In this document: positions 8,379 to 16,498 of the stretch, piece after piece
Numbering within the stretch: position 1 is the first letter of the stretch
Layout of the letters: each line of letters opens with the position of its first letter
Assembly: GCA_016709995.1 (NCBI GenBank)
Contig: JADJLQ010000001.1
Span: 1,150,001 to 1,214,000 of the forward strand
DNA: 64,000 nt
DNA from: Saprospiraceae bacterium
Lineage (GTDB): Bacteria; Bacteroidota; Bacteroidia; Chitinophagales; Saprospiraceae
Direction of reading: 5' to 3'
Position numbers and translations under genes: made by a program
The notes under the pieces: model-generated
Told to the model about the DNA's origin: nothing
Seen by the model: the letters and a program-made list of their open reading frames with translations, nothing else
Database searches by the model: none

Positions 8379-8873
8379 ATGTCAGTACTGGATAGTCTTA
8401 TTCATATCAAAGCTTTTGTATTTGATGTAGATGGTGTAATGACTGATGGCAATTTATTATTAACTGATGAGGGCCATTTTCTTAGGACATTCAATATTCG
8501 TGATGGATATGCCATCCGCAAAGCTGTAGACGAAGGCTATTTATTAGCTGTGATCTCCGGCGGTCGATCACAGGGTGTTGAAAAAAGACTTAGAGATCTT
8601 GGAGTAAGAGACATTTTTTTAGGCATCAACGATAAAGCCCCTGTCCTCACCAGGTGGATGAATTCAAACTCGATCACTCAGAACCAACTCGCCTATATGG
8701 GCGACGACATCCTTGATATGGTAGCCATGAATCAGGCTATATTGCGTGCCTGCCCTGCTGATGCTGTTGCAGAAGTAAAAGCTATAGCAAATTATTTTGC
8801 TACTAAGCCTGGCGGACATGGTTGTGTAAGAGAACTGATTGAAATGGTGCTCAAAGCACAAAACAGGTGGTAA
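8379..8873 (+). CDS. kdsC: KdsC-type HAD phosphatase (KDO-8-phosphate phosphatase)
   Basis: A 164-aa cap-less HAD hydrolase. FDVDGVMTDG (15-24) supplies the nucleophile Asp16 and acid/base Asp18, VISGGRS is motif II, K near 88 is motif III, and MGDDILDM carries the Mg-binding aspartates. Length and motifs match KdsC, which removes phosphate from KDO-8-phosphate for lipopolysaccharide core synthesis and works as a tetramer. The other KDO genes are not nearby. The gene sits between iscX and a UbiA-family gene with short gaps, so it is probably in one operon with them. Confidence 0.88.
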   Translation: MSVLDSLIHIKAFVFDVDGVMTDGNLLLTDEGHFLRTFNIRDGYAIRKAVDEGYLLAVISGGRSQGVEKRLRDLGVRDIFLGINDKAPVLTRWMNSNSITQNQLAYMGDDILDMVAMNQAILRACPADAVAEVKAIANYFATKPGGHGCVRELIEMVLKAQNRW

Positions 8874-8882
8874 ATTCACACT

Positions 8883-9809
8883 ATGGCTTTTACAGCTGCC
8901 AGTTTTTTTCGTTTGATCAGGTATCCCAATCTTTTAATGTCTGCTCTGGCTATCTGGGTGCATTGGCATTTTCTGATCGCCAGGCCTTTGTCTATGATTC
9001 ATCAACCCACACTGATGAATTTTTGGATCATACTTGGTGTTGGACTGAGTTTTGCTTTAGTGATGGGCGGGGGATTTGTGATCAATGACATTTTTGATGA
9101 AAAGATAGATAGGATCAATAAGGGTGATCGCCAAATCTTGGGCAATTCGATTTCATTAAAGTGGGCCTGGAAACTTTATTGGATCCTCAATACATTGGCC
9201 ATGCTGGCTACTTACGTGATTGCCTATCAATTAGAGCTATTGAAATATGTTTTTTTACTTCCTTTGAGTGTAATCCTGTTATACTTTTATTCTTCAAGAC
9301 TTAAAAAAACAGCATTTTTAGGAAATCTTTGCATTGCCATTCTCTGCGGTTTTGTACTATGGATACCTTTTCTTGGAGAATCTTCTGGTTTGAATGTCAT
9401 TCAAAAGAATACAGTCAGTGCTCAATTTTTTTATTGCAGCGTAGTAGCTTTTTTTCTTACCCTGACCAGGGAGTTGATCAAAGACATCCAGGATATAGAT
9501 GGTGATAAAGCGGGCGGTGCTCGTACGGTTCCGATCATCTGGAGTACAAAAAAGACTTTTCGATTGGTCATCACCCTTATCATAATTACAATCATCAGTC
9601 TATTGACAGGCATCTTCTACTTTGACTTTAATTGGATCGGTATCTTATTGATTACTGTAAGCCTCCTCGGGCCTTTACTCATTATGCTGTATAAGTTGTT
9701 GGGAGAGTGCAGTCATTCCTACATGGGTAGATATTCTACTTTGGTAAAAATTTTAATGGCTGTGGGTATGATCTTATTACCAATGTGTTTAAGTATTTTT
9801 CGCAGATGA
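8883..9809 (+). CDS. UbiA-family prenyltransferase (GGGP synthase-like)
   Basis: A 308-aa integral membrane enzyme with eight or nine hydrophobic segments. The two aspartate-rich prenyl-diphosphate/Mg motifs of the UbiA superfamily are NDIFDEKIDR (about 68-77) and KDIQDIDGDKAGGARTVP (about 200-217). Bacteroidota members in this kdsC-ubiA-maf context are usually annotated as geranylgeranylglycerol-phosphate geranylgeranyltransferase; an aromatic prenyltransferase for quinone synthesis is an alternative. The stop overlaps the next start (ATGA at 9806-9809), indicating translational coupling to maf. Confidence 0.82.
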   Translation: MAFTAASFFRLIRYPNLLMSALAIWVHWHFLIARPLSMIHQPTLMNFWIILGVGLSFALVMGGGFVINDIFDEKIDRINKGDRQILGNSISLKWAWKLYWILNTLAMLATYVIAYQLELLKYVFLLPLSVILLYFYSSRLKKTAFLGNLCIAILCGFVLWIPFLGESSGLNVIQKNTVSAQFFYCSVVAFFLTLTRELIKDIQDIDGDKAGGARTVPIIWSTKKTFRLVITLIIITIISLLTGIFYFDFNWIGILLITVSLLGPLLIMLYKLLGECSHSYMGRYSTLVKILMAVGMILLPMCLSIFRR

Positions 9810-10399
9810 ATTGGATGAAAACTCAAAGGATTATTCTTGCTTCGCAATCTCCCAGGCGCAAAGAGCTCCTGGCTCAGGCTGGGTTTGAATTTGATGTAAT
9901 GGTGGCGGATATCGATGAAGAAAATTTTCCGGCAGACCTCGCCATTACAGACTTGCCTGCTTATCTCGCTCAAAAAAAAGCCCAAAAAATTTTTGATCTG
10001 CACCATACACAAGATCGGTTGATTCTGGCCGCAGACAGCCTGGTCTTTAAGGATCAAAGGATATATACCAAACCGATCGACCGATCTGATGCCATCTATA
10101 TTTTAGACTCATTGCAAGGCCAAAAACACGAGGTTATTACTGGAGTCTGTTTACTGTCAGCAGACTATCTTGATATAAGGTCAGTGTTGACTGAAGTAGT
10201 TTTTGAGCCAATGTCAAAACCTGAAATTGAATATTATATTGATGTATTCAAGCCTTATGACAAAGCAGGTGCTTACGGCATCCAGGATTGGATAGGTCTC
10301 TGTAAAGTAAAGGAGATCAGGGGGTCTTACAGCAATATCATGGGATTACCTATGAATATCGTGTACACCATGTTAGAAAAATATCTGACTAAGGCTTGA
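9806..10399 (+). CDS. maf: Maf nucleotide pyrophosphatase
   Basis: A 197-aa cytosolic protein with the Maf/HAM1 signature LASQSPRRKELL near the N-terminus and AADSLVF plus KPIDRSDA in the middle. Family members hydrolyse dTTP/UTP or modified nucleotides to monophosphates, as house-cleaning enzymes. The ATG at 9806 overlaps the upstream stop; a later ATG at 9815 (MKTQRIILAS) is an equally good start. The 3' end overlaps the convergent small membrane gene by 11 bp. Confidence 0.9.
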   Translation: MNWMKTQRIILASQSPRRKELLAQAGFEFDVMVADIDEENFPADLAITDLPAYLAQKKAQKIFDLHHTQDRLILAADSLVFKDQRIYTKPIDRSDAIYILDSLQGQKHEVITGVCLLSADYLDIRSVLTEVVFEPMSKPEIEYYIDVFKPYDKAGAYGIQDWIGLCKVKEIRGSYSNIMGLPMNIVYTMLEKYLTKA

Positions 10400-10601
10400 T
10401 AAAGGAAACAACAGCTTTTACCAATTTGATCAAACCCTCAAACTCAGGATATTTCATCAACTCCTGGGGCATGGCAATCAAATATTCTGTGGCTTCAATA
10501 GTTTGATCTGCCACAAATGGACAAAAATTAAGATAACAAAAAATGACAGCACTCAAAACAAGCAAAGTAATGAACGCAATATTGGGAGATCGGCGCTTCA
10601 T
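10389..10601 (-). CDS. Small single-pass membrane protein, unknown function
   Basis: A 70-aa protein with one transmembrane segment (about residues 7-27) followed by a soluble tail containing LIAMPQELMKYPEFEGLIK. It resembles no family I can name. The frame is open to an earlier ATG at 10637, but a complete promoter overlaps that stretch, with its -7 box ending 5 nt before the ATG at 10601, so the shorter form is preferred. The mRNA would be essentially leaderless. Confidence 0.6.
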   Translation of the reverse strand: MKRRSPNIAFITLLVLSAVIFCYLNFCPFVADQTIEATEYLIAMPQELMKYPEFEGLIKLVKAVVSFIKP

Positions 10602-10606
10602 GGTCG

Positions 10607-10637
10607 CAAATATACAAAAACCCTTAAAAAATAACAA
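10607..10637 (-). promoter_or_regulatory. Promoter abutting the small membrane gene
   Basis: On the minus strand TTG (10637-10635), a 20-nt spacer and TATATTTG (10614-10607) form a full Bacteroidota promoter. Only five bases separate the -7 box from the ATG at 10601. Confidence 0.65.
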
Positions 10638-10746
10638 GTTAAGTTTTTATGAATGGGATGCTGAGATTGTTTTTTAAAAAAATGACCCAAATTCTGAGTA
10701 GGTTTTTAGGAGTGAAATGAACATCAATGCAAGTCTAGGTGATCCG

Positions 10747-10795
10747 CAGTAGGATGAATGTCCGCATGATCCTTGGCGATTTTGCAATCCTACTG
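10747..10795. repeat. Inverted repeat CAGTAGGAT / ATCCTACTG
   Basis: A perfect 9-bp inverted repeat (10747-10755 and 10787-10795) spans a 31-nt loop that itself contains short complementary CGC/GCG segments. It lies downstream of the giant T9SS gene. There is no T-run after it on the minus strand, so it is not a standard terminator for that gene. Confidence 0.5.
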
Positions 10796-10852
10796 TTTTG
10801 GCCCATGCTCAGCAAGTATATCAGCATGATCCTTATTGGCTTCACAATGCTA
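10764..10852. repeat. Two 29-nt imperfect repeats 60 nt apart
   Basis: The segments 10764-10792 and 10824-10852 both begin GCATGATCCTT and end with CAAT-C/G-CTA; I count 21 identical of 29 positions. The second copy runs into the stop codon of the giant T9SS gene. Purpose unknown. Confidence 0.4.
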
Positions 10853-13141
10853 ATCGATGAGGATCATTTTTTTGGCGGCACTAAAATCTTTTGTTTCTAG
10901 CGTATAGTACATCACCCCGGAACCAGTCAGATCAATTTTAGATACTTTGAGTTGATTAAATCCTTTGACTCCGTCCTGATGATACACTCTAACTACCCTA
11001 CCGGTGATGTCAGTGATTTTTAAAGTCACTTTGTCAGCTTTGGCCAGCTCGTATGCGATCATAGTAGAGGAAGTAAATGGATTAGGCGTATTTTGATGCA
11101 AAGCATATCCTAAAGTAGACCGGCTGCCTACTTCGAGGGCCACCCCTAAACTAGATCCTGTCACCGCTGTTGATTTGTATGCTTCAGCGTGCGTATACTT
11201 AGAATTGATAAACATACTTTCACTCAAGGTAATGTCTCTGGTAGCTTTCACTTTGATGCTGAAGAGTACATCGGTAAAGGAAGCATAGATCCCAGTATTG
11301 TCATTCCAGGAGGTCGTGATATAACCCTGACCGAGTTTGGTCAAACCAAAATTATTATTGCTAATTTTCAATTTTCCGGGCTCGATTGATTTTAATTCCA
11401 AACCTTTCATCGCAAGGGTAAATTGATAACCCTCGATCTGGCGGAAGTTTTCAGCAGTGAATTCTACTACTGTCTCCTCACCTGCTTTAAGTGATTGATC
11501 GATGATTTTGAATCGCAATACATCCGCTGCTCCACGGCTTTCAGCACCTAATAAACTATGAGGTACAACAGAGCTGTTGAGATCACCCACTTTGATACCG
11601 ATAAAGTCACGATTGATTTCATCTTTACTCAAAGTTGACAAATCTATCTTCTCCGGGAAGTTCCATGGATTCGCAGGATTGGTGAATATATAATCTTTGG
11701 GTACAAACCTCCACGAATCCGTGTTAGGTAATTTGTCGTATACCGTTAAAATTAATTTTCTCAGCTCTATAAGATCTACAGCACTAATGTCACCGCTTTT
11801 GTCTGCATCTGCGGCGATAAGATGGTAAGGGGATGTGATTACCTGCTCGCCAATGATATGTTTTTGAATTAAAATCAAATCGATCGTGCTGACTCCATTC
11901 GTAGGATGGTCTGTGCGCACCGGAATTATTGAATAAGCACCATACATGGGGAGATTGTCAAAAGCATAGGTACCGCTTGAACTTGTTTTAAAAATGGGCA
12001 CAGTCTGACCACCCCTGGTTTCAAGGGTTACCTGCTCCACCGGTTCACTGGTCTCCGTCATTATTTTGCCACTAACATCTGCCAACAAATCGCTGGCGCC
12101 ACCACATATATTCCCGCTGCCATCCTGGATATTTAATATGGTATGACAAAAATCTACATTGCCTGTGGCATCTGTCACATAGATATCTACTTCATTGATT
12201 GCAGCGATACCATTGGGAATATCCTTACAGGTAAATGTATCACTTAACATTTTTCCATCGGCGTCAAAGCTAAACTTCAAATCAGCTTTTTTGGTGCAGT
12301 TGTCATAACTACCTGCATCCAGATCTTTAGCCCATACGATGATGGATCCGGTGGAAGGCATGATGACTGTAGCAATACCATTATAACAGTAAGGAGTTGG
12401 TTTCTTACAATCTTTCACTTCTATTTTGCAGGTAGTAGTGTCTTCTTTACCACAATTGTCTTCCGCTATAATCGTCAGCAAGTGCTTGCCGGCAGTAAGC
12501 TTCAAGGTTGATGGGAAAGCTGCTGAAGTGAATCGTTTTTGATTAGGTCCGCTTTTGAAGTCAATAGAAGTTACGTTGTACTTCTTGCCGTCGTAATCAC
12601 TGGTAGATGCATTTAAATTGACTTCATACCTGAAGCTGATCAAGGATGTTTCTGTGCAATTATCCGTTGCCACAAAGTCAGGGCCTATGTATACAGGTAC
12701 ACTGCACATTGGATCTGGCTCTGCACCGGCTCCGGTGTAACCGTCATAAAAACAGAAGGTTGTATCACGGCAAGTTACTTCAGGAGCGATGGTATCGATC
12801 ACTTTGATGATCTGGGTGTAGGTCACAAAACCATCACCATCATCCTTTAATTTTCTGTACACACAATATCTATCTGCACTGGCTACAAACCGGTCGTCTA
12901 CGATCACATCCGGATCATGGTCGTGTGCGTTTGGATCGTATTTACACCAGTCGATTAACTTCCAGGTACGAATGATTTTATAACAAGCATCCGGTACGAT
13001 GTCAAATCGTTCATCATCGTATTGTACCCCTACTAACTCACAATCATCATCCATGATCATGGGTCTGCCGGTAGCATCAGGATCCAGAGCCGTTCCACCT
13101 CCACATACAGCGACTACATCTTCAGGGAACATTACCCTCAA
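10850..13141 (-). CDS. C-terminal part of giant T9SS protein: cohesin-like, dockerin-like, sorting domain
   Basis: A 763-aa open frame. Its first residues (MFPEDVVAVCGGG onwards) continue the preceding frame. After HYR-like cysteine-rich repeats comes a carboxypeptidase-regulatory-like beta domain (about 355-405, DVSGKIMTETSEPVEQVTLE), then a dockerin-type-I-like pair of calcium loops (about 415-465, with STIDLILIQKHIIG and ADADKSGDISAVDLIELRK). A cohesin-like domain follows (about 545-665, with ETVVEFTAENFRQIEGYQF) and a T9SS type A sorting domain closes the protein (about 680-763, HQNTPNPFTSSTMIAYEL). The stop is TAG at 10850-10852. Confidence 0.75.
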   Translation of the reverse strand: MRVMFPEDVVAVCGGGTALDPDATGRPMIMDDDCELVGVQYDDERFDIVPDACYKIIRTWKLIDWCKYDPNAHDHDPDVIVDDRFVASADRYCVYRKLKDDGDGFVTYTQIIKVIDTIAPEVTCRDTTFCFYDGYTGAGAEPDPMCSVPVYIGPDFVATDNCTETSLISFRYEVNLNASTSDYDGKKYNVTSIDFKSGPNQKRFTSAAFPSTLKLTAGKHLLTIIAEDNCGKEDTTTCKIEVKDCKKPTPYCYNGIATVIMPSTGSIIVWAKDLDAGSYDNCTKKADLKFSFDADGKMLSDTFTCKDIPNGIAAINEVDIYVTDATGNVDFCHTILNIQDGSGNICGGASDLLADVSGKIMTETSEPVEQVTLETRGGQTVPIFKTSSSGTYAFDNLPMYGAYSIIPVRTDHPTNGVSTIDLILIQKHIIGEQVITSPYHLIAADADKSGDISAVDLIELRKLILTVYDKLPNTDSWRFVPKDYIFTNPANPWNFPEKIDLSTLSKDEINRDFIGIKVGDLNSSVVPHSLLGAESRGAADVLRFKIIDQSLKAGEETVVEFTAENFRQIEGYQFTLAMKGLELKSIEPGKLKISNNNFGLTKLGQGYITTSWNDNTGIYASFTDVLFSIKVKATRDITLSESMFINSKYTHAEAYKSTAVTGSSLGVALEVGSRSTLGYALHQNTPNPFTSSTMIAYELAKADKVTLKITDITGRVVRVYHQDGVKGFNQLKVSKIDLTGSGVMYYTLETKDFSAAKKMILID

Positions 13142-15140
13142 AGTCAGATCGATGCTTCATGATAATCTTTTGCGTGCAGGAAACACTCGAGGTCATACAT
13201 TTGTCTCCAACTGTCCAGGTGCGGCTGATCCAGCCATTACCACAATTGTCAATATACTCTTGATCTACAACTGTCGGTGCACCACCAATCCAGCAATTGT
13301 CCCAGATCTTAAAGTCTCCTTTCTCATAACCTGCAAGTGGAGTGCCATTAGGACCACCACTCAACAAAATGGGTTTGGAGAAATAATCTTTGGGATTGAG
13401 TTTGCCAGCCTGATCTGTTTTGTCAAGGCAAAGCCAAGTATGGCAATAGATTGGCGACCATGAATTAAGATCCTTGCGGTTGGATTCAGTTGAGTTGGGA
13501 ACACGGCCACTGCCATAATCTCGACTCACACAAGGGTCTATCTCTCCACCATGTTCGTCCTGATGAACGGGGCCATAAATGCTGCAACCGTACCATCCAA
13601 AGGATTTTACTCCGGTTCCATCTAAGGTGTCTGACAAGTCACTATCATTTTCTTTTTTACATTCGATATTGTTGTAAGGTTTGCCGTAAAAATCACGGCA
13701 GGTAAAGTCTAATGCATTGTCTTTATCATCATCGTATGTATATCCAGTATCATCACAAGCGGCCCGAGCATACTCATAATCTCTATCTTTTTTGCTGCTT
13801 ACCCCATCACAGTACCAGAAGATATCCTCCGGAGTCTCGCAAACAGGTGGAGTTTTGTCATCCACTAAAATATTGATCATACAATCATTATAGATCGATT
13901 TGCAGAGCGCCAGTGCAAAAGGCACAAATCCTGTGGCTGCCACTGCTGCCGTTATATCTTCACCCACATGTTGTTCAAGATAGGTCTGGATAGCATCCCC
14001 CTCAAATGGAATCGAAATCTTAAACTCTGGTATACAGAAACTTCCGATACCTTCTTCCTGGATACCTTCTATCAAATCGATGATGACCGTTAAATTAGGA
14101 TTGGAAGGATTCAATGGTAAAAATCCAGGTACAAATTGTCTAACAAACTGCCTGAAAACAGACAATACTTTGAGGGTAACCAACCGCTGGCAGTCAGCTT
14201 CAGTTTTATTGTGGACCTTGAAGGAGTCAAGTTGTGCATAAGCTTCCGGGGCCAGTACTTTCTCCAACTGTTTCAATAACAAACTATTCGGATCAAAAAC
14301 ATGGTAAAAGGTAAAGTAATAGCCATAGATCTGGGCCATATACCATTTATGTTCTGTTAGCTTGGTGATATGGGGGTCATACAAAGCGGTCTTACAATTA
14401 TCAAATACCCTCAATACCACTTGTCTTTCACCACACTCGGTCAGGTCTACATAATCCTTAAATACATAGGTGCTGAGGTATTCCTCTACAATAAATTCAA
14501 AAGAAGTCTTCATCTTTTCATAATTGGCCCAGCCACAGATGAGTTTAAGATGATCAGTATACGCTTTTCTATAATAATCTACAGAGTCCATATCCGCTAC
14601 AGCATAATGAAGGTTGTCACAACAATTGTCTCTACTACTTGTGTTAAGATCTTTGGCATAAACCCTGGCCCAACAGGTTGCAGGGTCAACCGTCACCTGA
14701 GTGGTCTCTATACAATTAGGGGTAGGTGGGGTCATATCTTCTACGAAAACCACTAAGGGGAAATTGCAGGTATTATAACAAGCATCCGTAAGACTCATTT
14801 TACCAATATGTATACCTACCGGCAAAGAGATCGGAGCTCCGGTAGGGCCAAGATCTTTAGTCAGCACTACTGTTTTGCCAGGATGACCTGGATCTGCGTA
14901 GACGAAAGTATATGATTGTTTTACATCACTACAATCCCACACGTTCATTCGATTAATGTTAAAATTGGCATAACAGTCGTGAGGTCCTACTGATCTTAAA
15001 TAACCAACAGTGTCTTTCAGACCAGTGACAATTTGAGTGATCGGGCCTGGTACATTCTGGGAACCAGCAACCACTATACTCGGATCAACTTTGTCTTCGA
15101 TGGTGATATACTGAACACAGATTTTTCTTCGCCGGTACAC
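13122..15140 (-). CDS. Middle part of giant T9SS protein, HYR-like cysteine-rich region
   Basis: A 672-aa open frame without its own signal. Real sequence begins at KICVQYITIEDKVDPS; the MYRRR leader is the wrong frame. It is rich in paired cysteines and motifs such as MTPPTPNCIETTQVTVDP, SRDNCCDNLHY and DDKTPPVCETPEDI, which mark successive HYR-type immunoglobulin-like units. The stretch aligns collinearly with the middle of the 34523-40441 paralog, including the CWARVYAKDL / CWSRIYATDL and SDFE boundaries. The last four residues (GNVP) lie after the G-run insertion and are out of frame. Confidence 0.7.
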   Translation of the reverse strand: MYRRRKICVQYITIEDKVDPSIVVAGSQNVPGPITQIVTGLKDTVGYLRSVGPHDCYANFNINRMNVWDCSDVKQSYTFVYADPGHPGKTVVLTKDLGPTGAPISLPVGIHIGKMSLTDACYNTCNFPLVVFVEDMTPPTPNCIETTQVTVDPATCWARVYAKDLNTSSRDNCCDNLHYAVADMDSVDYYRKAYTDHLKLICGWANYEKMKTSFEFIVEEYLSTYVFKDYVDLTECGERQVVLRVFDNCKTALYDPHITKLTEHKWYMAQIYGYYFTFYHVFDPNSLLLKQLEKVLAPEAYAQLDSFKVHNKTEADCQRLVTLKVLSVFRQFVRQFVPGFLPLNPSNPNLTVIIDLIEGIQEEGIGSFCIPEFKISIPFEGDAIQTYLEQHVGEDITAAVAATGFVPFALALCKSIYNDCMINILVDDKTPPVCETPEDIFWYCDGVSSKKDRDYEYARAACDDTGYTYDDDKDNALDFTCRDFYGKPYNNIECKKENDSDLSDTLDGTGVKSFGWYGCSIYGPVHQDEHGGEIDPCVSRDYGSGRVPNSTESNRKDLNSWSPIYCHTWLCLDKTDQAGKLNPKDYFSKPILLSGGPNGTPLAGYEKGDFKIWDNCWIGGAPTVVDQEYIDNCGNGWISRTWTVGDKCMTSSVSCTQKIIMKHRSDFEGNVP

Positions 15141-15143
15141 CAG

Positions 15144-16001
15144 TCATAGATACGCCATTCCCCGTCGAATCTTAAATCCTGCTCCGCAGATGTCCAGCGG
15201 CTTATCCACATAACTTACTATGATCTTGCAAACACCACCGAGTTGAGGATACATTGGCGTTTTGTCCTTTATAATGGTACAAAATGCTTCATTTGGCTTT
15301 TTAACTATTTCAAAACCCTCATCATTTAATTCAATTTGAACCAGGGTCTTTTGCAGATCCAGCACGGAGTCTGACAAATAGGGCACTACCAGACTATCCG
15401 GATTTATGCAGAAATTTTCATTACTTCCAAAAACCTGGTTAGGAAGAATTAAATTATCAAACAAAACTTTGGTGCCTCCCCAACGCGCTGGAAAAGCTCC
15501 AAGTTCAACCATTGGATCTCCCTTGCCCTGCAATTTTAATAAAAATTCTGGTGATGGATAATTTGGGCTTTTGGGATCTTTAGAAAAAGTTACTAAATCC
15601 CAATATTTGACATTTAATATTGAAGATGGGTTCAGGTTACCACCGGTTGCAAATAGTTTTGTTCCATTGAGGCAATACATCCTGCATGGCAAATTAATCA
15701 TGCTGGCGCAACATACACTATCCAGCACATTTTTTCTTATGGTCAGGGTATCTGTACAAGTATTTCCGTTACCCCAGGCATCACTAGTTTGAATATTGCG
15801 AATCGCCAGACCTAAAATACCTACACTATCGCATCCATAATCTTTCCAGGTGATGTTGGAGATGACATTGCTTACATCGGAGCAATTGTCTTTGCTTCTG
15901 CAGTCACCTGATTGATAGCAGCAAGTTGGAAGCAACTGATGGTGGTGCTTTTGCAGGGGACGAGAGGACCGGTTTTGTCTTCGATCGTTACATATCCCCA
16001 A
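15144..16001 (-). CDS. N-terminal-proximal part of giant T9SS protein
   Basis: A 285-aa open frame. About 36 leading residues are a wrong-frame read of the signal-bearing piece; genuine sequence starts near DNCSDVSNVISNITWKDY. It ends in GFKIRRGMAYL where the paralog has IRREWDILDW. One extra G in the run at 15160-15163 causes the shift and the false TGA at 15144. It contains two HYR-like units (DTLTIRKNVLDSVCC, FCTIIKDKTPMYPQ). Confidence 0.65.
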   Translation of the reverse strand: MGICNDRRQNRSSRPLQKHHHQLLPTCCYQSGDCRSKDNCSDVSNVISNITWKDYGCDSVGILGLAIRNIQTSDAWGNGNTCTDTLTIRKNVLDSVCCASMINLPCRMYCLNGTKLFATGGNLNPSSILNVKYWDLVTFSKDPKSPNYPSPEFLLKLQGKGDPMVELGAFPARWGGTKVLFDNLILPNQVFGSNENFCINPDSLVVPYLSDSVLDLQKTLVQIELNDEGFEIVKKPNEAFCTIIKDKTPMYPQLGGVCKIIVSYVDKPLDICGAGFKIRRGMAYL

Positions 16002-16297
16002 CAGCTATTATTAGTGGCTGGATCCTTTACTTGATAGACTACAGTATAACCTAACAGATCTCGATTTGCCCTGGTTGGTGGTATGCATGGTGCCACCTGA
16101 AATGGATAAGACAAGACCACTTCATATCCACAATCTCCAGGATTTTCTAAAAAGTCATCTGCTATAAAATCCCGGTAACAATCATCTGCATTCATGCTGG
16201 CATGAACATGATCATTACATACTAAGATACATTGTGCTGTGAGTTTTGAAAAAATGCTTAAAGTAAATAAAGCAAAAAAAAGTAAAAACTTTTTCAT
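15872..16297 (-). CDS. Signal-peptide-bearing N-terminus of giant T9SS protein
   Basis: A 141-aa open frame with a clear signal peptide (MKKFLLFFALFTLSIFSKLTAQ), then CILVCNDHVHASMNADDC, which matches LICNDFVHVSLPVSNC in the paralog. Correct sequence runs to VTAEAK; the last five residues (TIAPM) follow the missing base at 15891-15893. This is the true start of the gene. Confidence 0.75.
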   Translation of the reverse strand: MKKFLLFFALFTLSIFSKLTAQCILVCNDHVHASMNADDCYRDFIADDFLENPGDCGYEVVLSYPFQVAPCIPPTRANRDLLGYTVVYQVKDPATNNSCWGYVTIEDKTGPLVPCKSTTISCFQLAAINQVTAEAKTIAPM

Positions 16298-16498
16298 GTG
16301 TAAATTATGATTTGAAAGAGTATGATGTAAAACTAGATGCTAATATACATAAGGGCAAAGAAAATCAGCCACTTAGATATATTTATTTTACGATATTCTT
16401 ATATGGATTTAAAAGCTTATAAATAAGCATATAACAATCAATAATTTAAACTTGAGACCTTATTGTTATATGAAAAAATTGGGGTCATCTGTCGAGAC

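Larger units (their letters stand above)
10850..16297 (-). pseudogene. Giant T9SS-sorted surface protein broken by four one-base indels
   Basis: Four consecutive open frames make one gene of 1816 codons when repaired. The lesions are TTT at 15891-15893 (one base short), CCCC at 15160-15163 (one extra), TTTTT at 15122-15126 (one short) and CCC at 13135-13137 (one extra), all in single-base runs and together net zero. The repaired order is signal peptide, HYR-like cysteine-rich repeats with DNC motifs, a cohesin-like domain, a dockerin-like segment and a T9SS sorting domain. The intact 1972-aa paralog at 34523-40441 reads straight through each break (IRREWDILDWCT and HRSDFEVIFPED at the equivalent places), which fixes the correct frames. 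Each lesion could be a true mutation or a consensus error. Confidence 0.85.

Noticed and set aside
10602..10637. Upstream start of the small membrane protein
   Set aside because: It overlaps a full promoter, so it would not be transcribed.
12999..13463. 154-aa plus-strand frame within the giant gene
   Set aside because: Antisense to conserved HYR-like sequence; low-complexity content and no recognisable features.
15144..15146. TGA read as selenocysteine
   Set aside because: A pair of compensating one-base indels explains it better, since the corrected read matches the paralog, and no SECIS-like hairpin was seen.
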